DNA from: Streptomyces spinosus
GTDB lineage: Bacteria > Actinomycetota > Actinomycetes > Streptomycetales > Streptomycetaceae
DNA length: 64,000 nt
Reading direction: 5' to 3'
Assembly: GCF_020400655.1 (NCBI RefSeq)
Contig: NZ_JAINRC010000004.1
Location: 62,001-126,000 of the forward strand
In this document: positions 38,459 to 46,647 of the stretch, one piece after another
How positions within the stretch are numbered: the stretch's first letter is position 1
How the letters are laid out: each line of letters opens with the position of its first letter
Notes under the pieces: model-generated
The model's input: only the letters and a program-made list of their open reading frames with translations
Told to the model about the DNA's origin: nothing
Database searches by the model: none
Position numbers and translations under genes: made by a program

Positions 38459-38932
38459 ATGGAGATCACGCTGCGGGCCGTACGGGACGGCGACCTGCCG
38501 GTGTTCTGCCGGCAGATGACCGACCCGGAGGCCCTGCGGATGGCCGCGTTCGGCCCGGAGGACCCGTACGACCCTCAGGCCCTCGCGGCCTACTGGCAGC
38601 GCGTACGGAACTCCTCCGACGTGCTGCGCACGGTCCTGGCCGACGGGGAGGTGGCCGGCAGCACAGCCGTCTACGGCGTGGCCGGCGAGCGCGAGGTGAC
38701 GTACTGGATCGGCCGCGCCTACTGGGGCCGGGGCGTGGCGACGGCCGCGCTGCGGGCCCTGCTCGCCGAGGTCCCCGAACGGCCGCTGTACGCGCGCGCC
38801 GCGGCCGACAACCACGCGTCGCTGCGCGTCCTGGAGAAGTGCGGCTTCCGGGAGGCGGCCCGCGCCCGGGGGTACGCGAACGCCCGGGGCCGCGAGATCG
38901 AGGAGGTCGTGCTGATCCTGGAGGGCTCCTGA
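38459..38932 (+). CDS. GNAT-family N-acetyltransferase
   Basis: The 157-residue protein has the GNAT fold with the acetyl-CoA loop in WIGRAYWGRGVATAALRALL near residue 90 and the closing ADNHASLRVLEKCGFREAARA, which resembles the RimJ/RimL-like branch. A beginning of LRAVRDGDLPVFCRQMTDPEA is typical. It is predicted to be translated from a leaderless mRNA. The substrate is unknown; N-terminal protein acetylation or small-molecule acetylation are both possible. It stands alone between the regulator and penicillin-binding protein genes. Confidence 0.9.
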   Translation: MEITLRAVRDGDLPVFCRQMTDPEALRMAAFGPEDPYDPQALAAYWQRVRNSSDVLRTVLADGEVAGSTAVYGVAGEREVTYWIGRAYWGRGVATAALRALLAEVPERPLYARAAADNHASLRVLEKCGFREAARARGYANARGREIEEVVLILEGS

Positions 38933-39026
38933 CGTCGCCCCTCGGCGCACGGACGACATGAACGCGTGATGAGAATCCGGGCCGAACGGGAACGATCGCC
39001 CCCGTCCCGGTCGTCTTCCCGGCGGG

Positions 39027-40481
39027 ATGAACAAGACGATCAGGCGGGCGTCCGTCTTCGCGCTGCTGCTCGTGCTCGCCCTGCTGGTCAGGGCCACGTG
39101 GTTGCAGGTCTACGACGGCAAGGCCCTCGCGGACGACAACGACAACCGGCGGAACGCGATCGCGACCTACTCGCGGCCGCTCGGGAACATCATCGTGGCC
39201 GGGAACGCGATCACCGGCTCGACGCGGACGAAGGGGAGCGACCTCGCGTACAAACGCACCTACACGGACGGCGAGCTGTACGCGGCGGTGACGGGTTACG
39301 CCTCACAGGCCTACGCCCCCACCCAGCTGGAGGGCGTCTACAAGGACGTGCTCAACGGCACCGACAACCGGCTGAAGACCGTGATGGACACCGTCACCGG
39401 CGAGCGCGCCGAACCGGGCGAGGTGCTGACGACGATCGACCCGGCGGTGCAGAAGGCGGCCTACCGCGCGCTCGGCGACAAGAAGGGCGGGGCCGTCGCG
39501 ATCGACCCGAAGACCGGCAGGATCCTCGCCGTGGTGTCGACGCCGTCGTACGACCCCTCCGCGCTCACCGACGCGAACACGGCCGGCAAGGCCTGGAAGA
39601 CGCTCAACGCGGACAAGGACAAGCCGCTCACCAACCGCGCGCTGCGCCAGCCGCTGCCCCCGGGCTCGACGTTCAAGCTGGTCGTCGCGGCGGCCGCGCT
39701 GGAGGACGGGCTGTACGACAACGTCGACGAGCCGACCGACAGCCCCGACCCGTACCGGCTGCCGGGTACGGTGACCGACCTGGCGAACGAGAACAAGTCC
39801 GCACCCTGCCGTAACGCCTCGATCCGCGTCGCCCTGCGGTACTCGTGCAACAACGTCTTCGGCCACATGGCCGTCCGGCTCGGCCAGGACAAGGTGAGGG
39901 CCATGGCCGAGAAGTTCGGCTTCGACGACGACGCGCAGGACGTTCCGGTGCGGGCCTACGCCAGCGTGTACCCGTCCGGAATGGACCAGGCGCAGACCGC
40001 GCTGTCCGGCATCGGCCAGTTCGACGTCACCGCGACCCCGCTCCAGATGGCCATGGTGTCCGCGGCCATCGCCAACGGCGGCAAGCTGGTCTCGCCGCAC
40101 ATGGTCTCGCAGATCACCGACAGCGGCGGCGACGTGCTGAAGGACTACGACGACAGCGCCGGCACCAAGGAGATCGTCAGCTCCACCACCGCCGAGCAGC
40201 TCCGGTCGGCGATGGAGACGGTGGTGAAGGACGGCACCGGCACGAACGCGCTGATCGACGGGGTGACCGTCGGCGGCAAGACCGGTACCGCCCAGCACGG
40301 CGAGAACAACAGCAAGACGCCGTACGCCTGGTTCACCTCCTACGGCAAGTCCGGCGGCAACGGCAAGGAGGTGGCCGTCGCGGTGATGGTGGAGCAGTCG
40401 GACGCGGCCCGCTCGGAAGTGAGCGGCAACGGGCTGGCGGCGCCGGTGGCCAGGGCGATGATGCAGGCGGCCCTGAAGTAG
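39027..40481 (+). CDS. Penicillin-binding protein (class B transpeptidase, PBP2/PbpA-like)
   Basis: Class B PBPs cross-link peptidoglycan at the outer face of the membrane. The 484-residue protein has one N-terminal membrane anchor (RRASVFALLLVLALLVRATW), a dimerisation domain of about 130 residues and a transpeptidase domain. All three active-site motifs are present: SxxK as STFK near residue 213, SxN as SCN near residue 272 and KTG as GGKTGTAQHG near residue 412. It lacks a glycosyltransferase domain and PASTA repeats. It is shorter than division-type FtsI. It is monocistronic and convergent with the purine permease, 4 nt apart. Confidence 0.95.
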   Translation: MNKTIRRASVFALLLVLALLVRATWLQVYDGKALADDNDNRRNAIATYSRPLGNIIVAGNAITGSTRTKGSDLAYKRTYTDGELYAAVTGYASQAYAPTQLEGVYKDVLNGTDNRLKTVMDTVTGERAEPGEVLTTIDPAVQKAAYRALGDKKGGAVAIDPKTGRILAVVSTPSYDPSALTDANTAGKAWKTLNADKDKPLTNRALRQPLPPGSTFKLVVAAAALEDGLYDNVDEPTDSPDPYRLPGTVTDLANENKSAPCRNASIRVALRYSCNNVFGHMAVRLGQDKVRAMAEKFGFDDDAQDVPVRAYASVYPSGMDQAQTALSGIGQFDVTATPLQMAMVSAAIANGGKLVSPHMVSQITDSGGDVLKDYDDSAGTKEIVSSTTAEQLRSAMETVVKDGTGTNALIDGVTVGGKTGTAQHGENNSKTPYAWFTSYGKSGGNGKEVAVAVMVEQSDAARSEVSGNGLAAPVARAMMQAALK

Positions 40482-40485
40482 TCCC

Positions 40486-41883
40486 TCACCTCACCCCGAG
40501 GAGCTGCTCCACCGGGTCGATCGCGAAGTACACCAGGAAGAGGGCCGAGACCGCCCACAGCAGCCAGTTGACCTCGCGTGCCCTGCCCACCACCGTCTTG
40601 ATGAGCACGTAGGCGAGGAACCCGGCGCCGATCCCGTCGGTGATGGAGTACGTGAACGGCATCGCGGCGATGGTGAGGAATGCCGGGACGGCGATCTCGT
40701 AGTCGTCCCAGTCGATGTGCTTGACGTGGGTCATCATCAGGAAGCCCACGGCGATCAGCGCGGGCGCCGCCGCCTGGAGCGGGACGATGGTGAGCAGCGG
40801 GGTGAGGAAGAGGGCGAGACCGAACAGGCCACCGGTGACCAGGTTGGCGAAGCCGGTGCGGGCGCCCTCTCCGACACCGGCCGCCGACTCGATGTAGGCG
40901 GTGTTGGAGGAGGCGGAACCGATGCCGCCGACGACGGCCGCGGCGCCGTCGATGAACAGCACGCGGCCGATGCCGGGCACCTGGCCCCGCTCGTCCAGCA
41001 GCCCGGCCTCCGCGGTGATGCCGACGATCGTGCCCATGGCGTCGAAGAAGTCCGACAGGATGAGGGTGAAGACCAGCAGGACGGCGGTGAGGACTCCGGC
41101 CTCGGCGAAGCCGCCGAACAGGCTGAAGTGACCGACCAGTCCGAAGTCCGGGGCGGCGACGACCTTGTCGGGGACCTCGGGTGTGGTCAGGCCCCAGCTC
41201 TTGATGTCGGCGACGGCGTCGATGACGATCGCGACGACGGTCATCGTCACGATGCTGATGAGGATCGCGCCCTTCACCCTGCGGGCGAGCAGCGCGACGG
41301 TGAGCAGCACGCCGAGGCAGAAGACCAGCACCGGCCAGCCGGTGAGCCGGCCGACGGCGCCCAGCTGGACCGGGACGGTGGTGTGGGCGGCGTCCGGGAC
41401 GCGGCTGACGAACCCGGCGTCGACGAAGCCGATGAAGGCGATGAACAGGCCGATGCCGACGCCGATGGCCTGCTTGAGCTGCTGCGGGATCGCGTTCATG
41501 ACCGCTTCCCGCAGACCGGTGAGCACCAGCACGCAGATGACGACGCCTTCGAGGACGACCAGACCCATGGCGTCCGCCCAGCTCATCAGCGGGGCGAGCT
41601 GGAAGGCGACGACGGCGTTGAGGCCGAGTCCGGCGGCGATGGCGAGGGGCAGATTGCCGCCGACGCCCATGACGACCGTCATCACGCAGGCCACCAGGGC
41701 GGTGGCGGTGACGAGTTGGCCGGTGTCCAGGGTGTGCCCGAACTTGTCCTTGGCGCTCCCCAGGATGATCGGGTTCAGGACGAGGATGTAGGCCATGGTG
41801 AAGAACGTGGCGAAGCCGCCGCGTATCTCGCGTCCGAGCGTGGATCCCCGCTCGGAGATCCTGAAGTACCGGTCGACGGACAT
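40486..41883 (-). CDS. NCS2/AzgA-type purine permease
   Basis: The 465-residue protein has about 13 hydrophobic segments and the signatures of the guanine/hypoxanthine (AzgA/PbuG) branch: YFRISERGSTLGREIRGG at the N-terminus, FATFFTMAYILVLNPIILG, SDFFDAMGTIVGITAEAG and the transport-site region SSNTAYIESAAGVGEGARTG near residue 330. ATG 41883 has GAGGAG about 8 nt upstream; the frame stays open for 53 more codons but that part is unlike the family. It imports purine bases with protons. The leader contains an 8-bp hairpin (separate entry). Confidence 0.93.
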   Translation of the reverse strand: MSVDRYFRISERGSTLGREIRGGFATFFTMAYILVLNPIILGSAKDKFGHTLDTGQLVTATALVACVMTVVMGVGGNLPLAIAAGLGLNAVVAFQLAPLMSWADAMGLVVLEGVVICVLVLTGLREAVMNAIPQQLKQAIGVGIGLFIAFIGFVDAGFVSRVPDAAHTTVPVQLGAVGRLTGWPVLVFCLGVLLTVALLARRVKGAILISIVTMTVVAIVIDAVADIKSWGLTTPEVPDKVVAAPDFGLVGHFSLFGGFAEAGVLTAVLLVFTLILSDFFDAMGTIVGITAEAGLLDERGQVPGIGRVLFIDGAAAVVGGIGSASSNTAYIESAAGVGEGARTGFANLVTGGLFGLALFLTPLLTIVPLQAAAPALIAVGFLMMTHVKHIDWDDYEIAVPAFLTIAAMPFTYSITDGIGAGFLAYVLIKTVVGRAREVNWLLWAVSALFLVYFAIDPVEQLLGVR

Positions 41884-41943
41884 GGTCCCACTCCTCGTCA
41901 CCTGAAGATCGGTCGGCGGATGCTGGCTGGATTGTTCCCCTCT

Positions 41944-41986
41944 CGAACCCGGTACAGGTTTTCTCCGTGTTACGTCCTCGGGTTCG
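41944..41986 (-). promoter_or_regulatory. Possible structured leader of the purine permease
   Basis: On the minus strand CGAACCCG (41986-41979) pairs with CGGGTTCG (41951-41944) around a 27-nt purine-rich loop. A GAGAGGGGAACAATCC segment follows. The structure lies 61-103 nt ahead of the permease ATG in the presumed mRNA. I do not recognise it as a known purine riboswitch. Confidence 0.3.
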
Positions 41987-42001
41987 GCCCGGCATACGGC
42001 G

Positions 42002-42072
42002 CCCGGCCCCCGCACGAGGCTTCCCTCCCCGGCCACCGCCACGGCACGGTGCTGCCGGTGGCGGGGGCCGGG
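42002..42072 (-). terminator. Long hairpin downstream of the acid phosphatase gene
   Basis: CCCGGCCCCCGC (42002-42013) and GCGGGGGCCGGG (42061-42072) are perfect 12-nt arms, with an inner CCACCG/CGGTGG pairing. It begins 33 nt past the phosphatase stop (minus strand) and probably ends that transcript before the permease gene. Confidence 0.55.
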
Positions 42073-42104
42073 TACGAGCGGCTGCTCAGGAGGTACGGAC
42101 GGGC

Positions 42105-42902
42105 TCAGCCGACGAAGTACGTCGGGTTCGGCAGCTTGTACGTCCGGTCGGCGTGACCGCCGTCGAGGTCCGAGTACTGGTCGCCGAAGTTGGCGATGAT
42201 CTCGTAGCCCAGGTCGTCCTCGATGTGCTCGCGCGTCCCGGACTTGTACTGCACGGTCGTGCAGTTCCAGGTGCCCGGGGTGGCGCAGTCCTTCAGGTAG
42301 GCCGGCGGGTTGGCCTTGTCCTTGAGGAACACGTGGCCGGCGTCGAGGTTCACGTCGGCGCCGACCTTCTTCAGGTTCTCCACGGCGGCGGCGCGCTGGG
42401 CCTCGCTCAGGCCGGAGTTGTAGAAGACCTCGACGCCCTTGGACGCGGCGTAGCGCACGAGCTCCGGGCTGCCGAAGACGGCGGGCCGGTCGGCGCGGTT
42501 CACGTAGTCGTTCCAGGTGCCGGAGTTGTACGTGTAGTTGTACCGCTTCTCGTAGTCGAGGCTGAGCAGCAGCGTGTCGTCGATGTCGAAGACGACGGCC
42601 GGCCTCTCACCCCTGTGGTGCGCCTTGCGGGCCGCCTTGTCGATGTAGCTCCTGGCGTCGCCGTCCAGCCGCGCCAGGTCCTTGGCGTACGGGCTGTCCG
42701 GGGACGCCTGGTAGACGCCGTCGCTGTCGGCGGTGGTGCCGTAGTAGGTGTCGATGTCCTTCACCAGGACCCCGATGTTGTACGGCTCGTGGGTGGAGTT
42801 GGCCGTCGACTGACCGGCACCGGCCGCGCCCGCGCCGTACAGCGCCGCACCGGCGACGACACAGGCGGCACCGGCCGCCACCGCCTTGAGGGACTTCCGC
42901 AT
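42105..42902 (-). CDS. Secreted HAD-family acid phosphatase
   Basis: The 265-residue protein starts with a signal peptide (MRKSLKAVAAGAACVVAGAALYG, cut near AGA). The HAD catalytic loop I, VVFDIDDTLLLS near residue 103, carries the nucleophile aspartate. Motif II is the serine/threonine region EVFYNSGLSEAQR, the lysine is in HVFLKDKAN, and motif III is IIANFGDQYSDLDGG. This fits the HAD IIIB secreted acid phosphatases. It likely releases phosphate from organic esters outside the cell. ATG 42902 has GGAG about 6 nt upstream. Four cysteines may form disulfides. Confidence 0.92.
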   Translation of the reverse strand: MRKSLKAVAAGAACVVAGAALYGAGAAGAGQSTANSTHEPYNIGVLVKDIDTYYGTTADSDGVYQASPDSPYAKDLARLDGDARSYIDKAARKAHHRGERPAVVFDIDDTLLLSLDYEKRYNYTYNSGTWNDYVNRADRPAVFGSPELVRYAASKGVEVFYNSGLSEAQRAAAVENLKKVGADVNLDAGHVFLKDKANPPAYLKDCATPGTWNCTTVQYKSGTREHIEDDLGYEIIANFGDQYSDLDGGHADRTYKLPNPTYFVG

Positions 42903-43057
42903 GAATGCTCCGGATCTGATGGGTGAAGTTGATGTATCGGGCCGGAGACTGTCTACGCGCATCACACACACAGGGCGAGCCCTGTTATCCGATCGATACG
43001 CGGCCCTCGGCGAGCGGCGGAAGGCCGGCCGCATCGGAGACCGGTCCGGTGTGAGGA

Positions 43058-43981
43058 TCAGAAGGCCGTGTCCGTGCGGCGGCGCTTCCGTCCGGGTGTC
43101 CAGTCCCCGAGGCAGGCCGCCGGTGTCGCCGACCCGGCCCGGGCGGCGTCGAGTTGAGGCCGGTTCTCCGGGACGGCGACGACCGCGCCGGGACCGGTGT
43201 CGCGGTACTCGGCGAACCGCTGGTTCTGCCACGGGTGGGCCGCCGACATGTCGGTGTAGGGGGCCACCACGTCGATGCCGGGGCCGAGCCAGGTGTCGCG
43301 CACGGTGAGCATCGGGCGGGCCGTGGGGTCGCGGAGCCGGGCACCCAGGGGCGGGCCGGCTTGTAGGCGGCGTCCGGGGCCCCGCTGGTGACGCGGGCGT
43401 GCGTGACCAGGAAGCCGCGCGGGTTGGCCGCGGCCGTGGAGGGCGCGAACACGAAGCCGTAGGGCGCCGCGGCGAGGTCGGTCCGGTTCAGGGTGCTAAA
43501 GCGGCAGCGGTCGAACACCGCCGTCGCCCGGCCGAAGACGAAGTCCACGTCACCCTCGACATGACAGTGGGCGTAGTACTGGCGGGCCGGTGACCGTCGC
43601 CGACCCGGAGGTTCCGTAGGTGCCGCCGGGCTTGGGCGTGCCGGCCGCGCGGTCGTACACGACCACCACGTCCCGGGGGTTCTCACAGGCGCCGATCCAG
43701 GTCATCTCCGTACGGCCGGCGTCGACGGCGACCGTCTCCCGGTAGGTGCCGGGGACGATCACGAGGGTGCGGCCGGTTCCGGTGGCGGCGGTCACCGCGG
43801 CCTGCACGGAGGTGAAGTCGCCGCGGCCGTGCGGGTCGACGTACAGGGTGTCCGGGGTGAGGCGGCGGGCCGGGGTGCCGTAGCGGCCGAACGGGCGCGG
43901 CACGGCCTGCGCGGGGACGGAGGCGAGGGCGGGCGCGGTCGCGGCCCCGGCACTCGCGGCGAGGAAACCCCGTCGGGTCAA
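43058..43981 (-). pseudogene. Broken pectinesterase (CE8), internal deletion plus frameshift
   Basis: Pectinesterases remove methyl groups from pectin. Three reading-frame pieces of one gene follow each other on the minus strand. Piece 1 (43981 to about 43588) holds a Tat-like start (TRRGFLAASAGAATAPALAS) and the family N-terminus LYVDPHGRGDFTSVQAAV. It then jumps frame directly into RQYYAHCHVEGDVDFVFGRA, losing roughly 45-50 residues that normally contain the QAVAL and GxQDTLY segments with the oxyanion glutamines. Piece 2 (about 43588-43335) keeps the nucleophile aspartate in GDVDFVFGRA and the ARPWVPGS arginine region. A second shift near 43333 returns to the first frame for MLTVRDTWLGPGIDVV and YRDTGPGAVVAVPENRP. 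The product cannot be functional unless these are sequencing errors. Confidence 0.85.
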
Positions 43982-44026
43982 GGGCGTGGACGTGCTCCTT
44001 CTCAGGACGGTTCGGGGGGAGGGACG

Positions 44027-44054
44027 ACCGGGCCGGGGCCGCGCCCGGCCCGGT
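44027..44054 (-). terminator. Hairpin after the chimeric permease gene
   Basis: ACCGGGCCGGG (44027-44037) and CCCGGCCCGGT (44044-44054) form a perfect 11-bp stem with a 6-nt loop, 13 nt past the chimeric gene's stop on the minus strand. It separates that gene from the broken pectinesterase. Confidence 0.5.
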
Positions 44055-44067
44055 GGGGTCGGCGCGG

Positions 44068-44829
44068 TCAGCGCAGGTGTCCGGCGCCCGCGCGGTGGTC
44101 GACGAGGCCGGGCACGGCCCGCGGCCGGTCCACCCGGGTCCGCAGGACCGGTGTCCAGCCGGCCCCGGACCGGAGGATCTCGCCGGGCACCTGCGCGTTG
44201 TGGACGGCGACGAGGTCCGTCGGCGCGCCGTTGACGTGGTTGTCGGCGGCGGTGACCGGCGCCTCCTTCCACTCGTCCTTCAGGTGGGGCAGGGTGATGT
44301 GCCAGAACCGCTTGAGCCGGCCGGCCCCGTCGACCTCGGCGGCCTCGTACAGGTCCCGGTTGACGGACTGGAGGTCCGCGAGGACGAGGATCGCGAAGAA
44401 CGGCACCCCGCGCCACAGGTCGGCGACCACCGCCGCCGGGAACACCGTGGAGGTGTCCGAGAGCCAGCTGGTGCCGTAGGAGCCGAGCCCCGCGTCGGCG
44501 AGGTAACGGGTGATGCCCGTCTGGGAGTTGTAGAGCAGCACCCAGATGGCGGAGGTCAGCACACCGGAGACGGCCCAGGGCGAGAAGACGAGCGCGCGGC
44601 CCGGCGCCCGCCCCACGAAGCTCTGGTTGACGATGAGCGCGAGGGCGAGGCCGGACAGCAGCTGGAGTCCGACTTCCACCACGACCCACTGGGCGCTGAA
44701 GGTCAGCGTGTCCCAGAACTGCGGGTCGTGGGCGAAGGCCTGGGTGAAGTTGTCCAGGCCCGCGAAGCCGTCCCGCCACGGCTTGGTGGGGTTGTAGTTC
44801 CGCAGGCTGTAGGAGAAGACGCTGAGCAC
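44068..44829 (-). pseudogene. Truncated sugar ABC permease fused in frame to a foreign C-terminal tail
   Basis: From GTG 44829 the first 183 or so residues match a MalF-type sugar permease, from the first membrane segment (VLSVFSYSLRNYNPTKPW) to the ATPase-contact loop EAAEVDGAGRLKRFWHITLPHL. The following membrane segments are absent. Instead the frame continues into DEWKEAPVTAADNHVNGAP and about 50 more residues. These read like the C-terminus of a secreted polysaccharide-active enzyme, probably a pectate lyase given the pectinesterase remnant next door (inference). The 5' end is damaged too: membrane-segment codons continue upstream of the GTG for 13 codons and then meet TAG at 44871. The partner permease, binding protein and ATPase are missing, so this is a deletion product and very unlikely to transport. 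Confidence 0.75.
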
Positions 44830-44859
44830 CGGGTAGGCGATGAAGCCCAGCAGTGCAGG

Positions 44860-44867
44860 AAGCGCTT
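44860..44867. promoter_or_regulatory. AAGCGCTT palindrome at the broken 5' end of the permease
   Basis: GGAAGCGCTTGC (44858-44869) has the CG-centred palindrome typical of LacI-family sugar-regulator operators, although the outer bases are imperfect. It may be the surviving operator of the lost pectin operon joined to the permease by the deletion, or a chance match within former coding sequence. Confidence 0.25.
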
Positions 44868-44913
44868 GCTACGTACACGTGCGTGAGGTGTGGCGGGACG
44901 GTGGCGGGGGGCC

Positions 44914-46647
44914 TCAGCCGGCGTACGGGTCCGGCACGGTGCCCGGGCGGGCCAGGAACTCGAAGTCGCAGCCGGTGTCGGCCTGCGTGATCTGCTCGTT
45001 GTACAGGGCGCCGTAGCCGCGCTCGTACCGGGCCGGCGGCGGCGTCCACCCGGCCCGCCTGCGCTCCAGCTCCTCGTCGTCCACGTGGAGGTGGAGGCTG
45101 CGGGCGTCGACGTCCAGGGTGACGAGGTCGCCGGTGCGCACGAGGGCCAGCGGGCCGCCGACGTACGACTCCGGTGCGACGTGCAGCACGCAGGCGCCGT
45201 AACTCGTGCCGCTCATGCGGGCGTCGGAGATGCGGACCATGTCCCGCACGCCCTGCTTCAGCAGGTGGTCCGGGATCGGCAGCATGCCGTACTCGGGCAT
45301 GCCCGGCCCGCCCTTGGGGCCGGCGTTGCGCAGCACCAGCACGCTGTCGGCGGTGATGCCGAGCGCCGGGTCGTTGACGGTGCGCTGCATGGTCCGGTAG
45401 TCGTCGAAGACGACGGCCGGGCCGGTGTGCTTGAGCAGGCGCGGCTCGGCGGCGATGTGCTTGATGACCGCGCCGTCCGGGCAGAGGTTGCCGCGCAGCA
45501 CGGCCACCCCGCCCTCGCGCGCGACCGGGTTGTCCCGGGGCCGGATGACGTCGTCGTCGTGCACCCGGGCGCCGGCGAGCTGCTCGCGCAGGGTGTCGTG
45601 CGCCACCGTCGGCCGGTCCAGGTGGAGCAGGTCGGTGATCCGGGAGAGGAACCCGGGCAGACCGCCCGCGAAGTGGAAGTCCTCCATCAGGTACCTCCGG
45701 CCGCCGGGGCGGACGTTGGCGAGGACCGGGACCGTGCGGGCGATGCGGTCGAAGTCGTCCAGGGTGAGCCGGACGCCCGCCCGGCCCGCCATGGCGATCA
45801 GGTGGATCACGGCGTTGGTGGAGCCGCCCAGGCCGAGCACGGTGGTGACGGCGTCCTCGAAGGCCTCGCGGGTGAGGATGCCGGACAGACCGCGGTCCCG
45901 GTGGACCAGCTCGACGGCGGTCAGGCCCGCCCGCGCCGCCATCCGGTCGTGCCCGGAGTCCACCGCCGGGATGCTGGACGCGCCCGGCACGGTCACCCCG
46001 AGCGCCTCGGCGGCGGCGGTGAGCGTGGACGCCGTACCCATCGTCATGCAGTGGCCGGGCGAGCGGGCCAGGCCGCTCTCCAGCTCGGCCATCTCGCAGT
46101 CGCCGATGAGGCCGGCCCGCTTGTCGTCCCAGTACTTCCACATGTCGGTGCCCGAGCCGAGGACCTCGCCTCGCCAGTGGCCCGGGAGCATGGGGCCGGC
46201 GGGCACGAAGACGGCGGGCAGGCCGACGGAGGCGGCTCCCATCAGCAGCGCGGGCGTGGACTTGTCGCAGCCGCCCATGAGGACCGCGCCGTCGACCGGG
46301 TAGGAGCGCAGCAGCTCCTCGGTCTCCATGGCGAGCAGGTTGCGGTAGAGCATGGGGGTCGGCTTCTGGAAGGTCTCGCTGAGGGTGGAGACCGGGAACT
46401 CCAGCGGGAAGCCGCCCGCCTGCCACACCCCGCGCTTGACGGCCTGGGCGCGGTCGCGGAGGTGGACGTGGCAGGGGTTGATGTCGGACCAGGTGTTGAG
46501 GATCGCGATGACCGGCTTGCCGAGGTGCTCCTCCGGCAGGTAGCCGAGCTGGCGGGTACGGGCGCGGTGGCTGAAGGAGCGGAGTCCGTCGGTGCCGTAC
46601 CACTGGTGGCTGCGCAGTTCCCCGGGCTTCTTGCGGGGTGCGTTCAT
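44914..46647 (-). CDS. IlvD/Edd-family sugar-acid dehydratase
   Basis: The 577-residue iron-sulfur dehydratase shows the three cluster cysteines of the family in INPCHVHLRD, LMGGCDKSTPALLMGA and IGDCEMAELE. It also has DGAVLMGG, GTASTLTAAAEALGVTVPGA and the closing RISDARMSGTSYGACVLHV, which carries the serine/arginine catalytic region. Enzymes of this branch act on aldonates such as L-arabinonate, D-xylonate or galactonate, rather than on branched-chain intermediates. ATG 46647 overlaps the stop of the DHDPS-family gene upstream, so the two act together: dehydration to a 2-keto-3-deoxy acid, then aldol cleavage or dehydration. The substrate is unproven. Confidence 0.9.
   Translation of the reverse strand: MNAPRKKPGELRSHQWYGTDGLRSFSHRARTRQLGYLPEEHLGKPVIAILNTWSDINPCHVHLRDRAQAVKRGVWQAGGFPLEFPVSTLSETFQKPTPMLYRNLLAMETEELLRSYPVDGAVLMGGCDKSTPALLMGAASVGLPAVFVPAGPMLPGHWRGEVLGSGTDMWKYWDDKRAGLIGDCEMAELESGLARSPGHCMTMGTASTLTAAAEALGVTVPGASSIPAVDSGHDRMAARAGLTAVELVHRDRGLSGILTREAFEDAVTTVLGLGGSTNAVIHLIAMAGRAGVRLTLDDFDRIARTVPVLANVRPGGRRYLMEDFHFAGGLPGFLSRITDLLHLDRPTVAHDTLREQLAGARVHDDDVIRPRDNPVAREGGVAVLRGNLCPDGAVIKHIAAEPRLLKHTGPAVVFDDYRTMQRTVNDPALGITADSVLVLRNAGPKGGPGMPEYGMLPIPDHLLKQGVRDMVRISDARMSGTSYGACVLHVAPESYVGGPLALVRTGDLVTLDVDARSLHLHVDDEELERRRAGWTPPPARYERGYGALYNEQITQADTGCDFEFLARPGTVPDPYAG

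Noticed and set aside
41884..42000. Known purine or guanidine riboswitch upstream of the purine permease
   Set aside because: The conserved cores I know for guanine, PRPP and guanidine-III classes are not present, so only an unassigned structure is reported.
43550..46603. A long minus-strand open frame spanning the IlvD/Edd dehydratase and permease region
   Set aside because: Most of it is an out-of-frame reading of the dehydratase. Only its last ~145 codons correspond to the real N-terminal piece of the broken pectinesterase.
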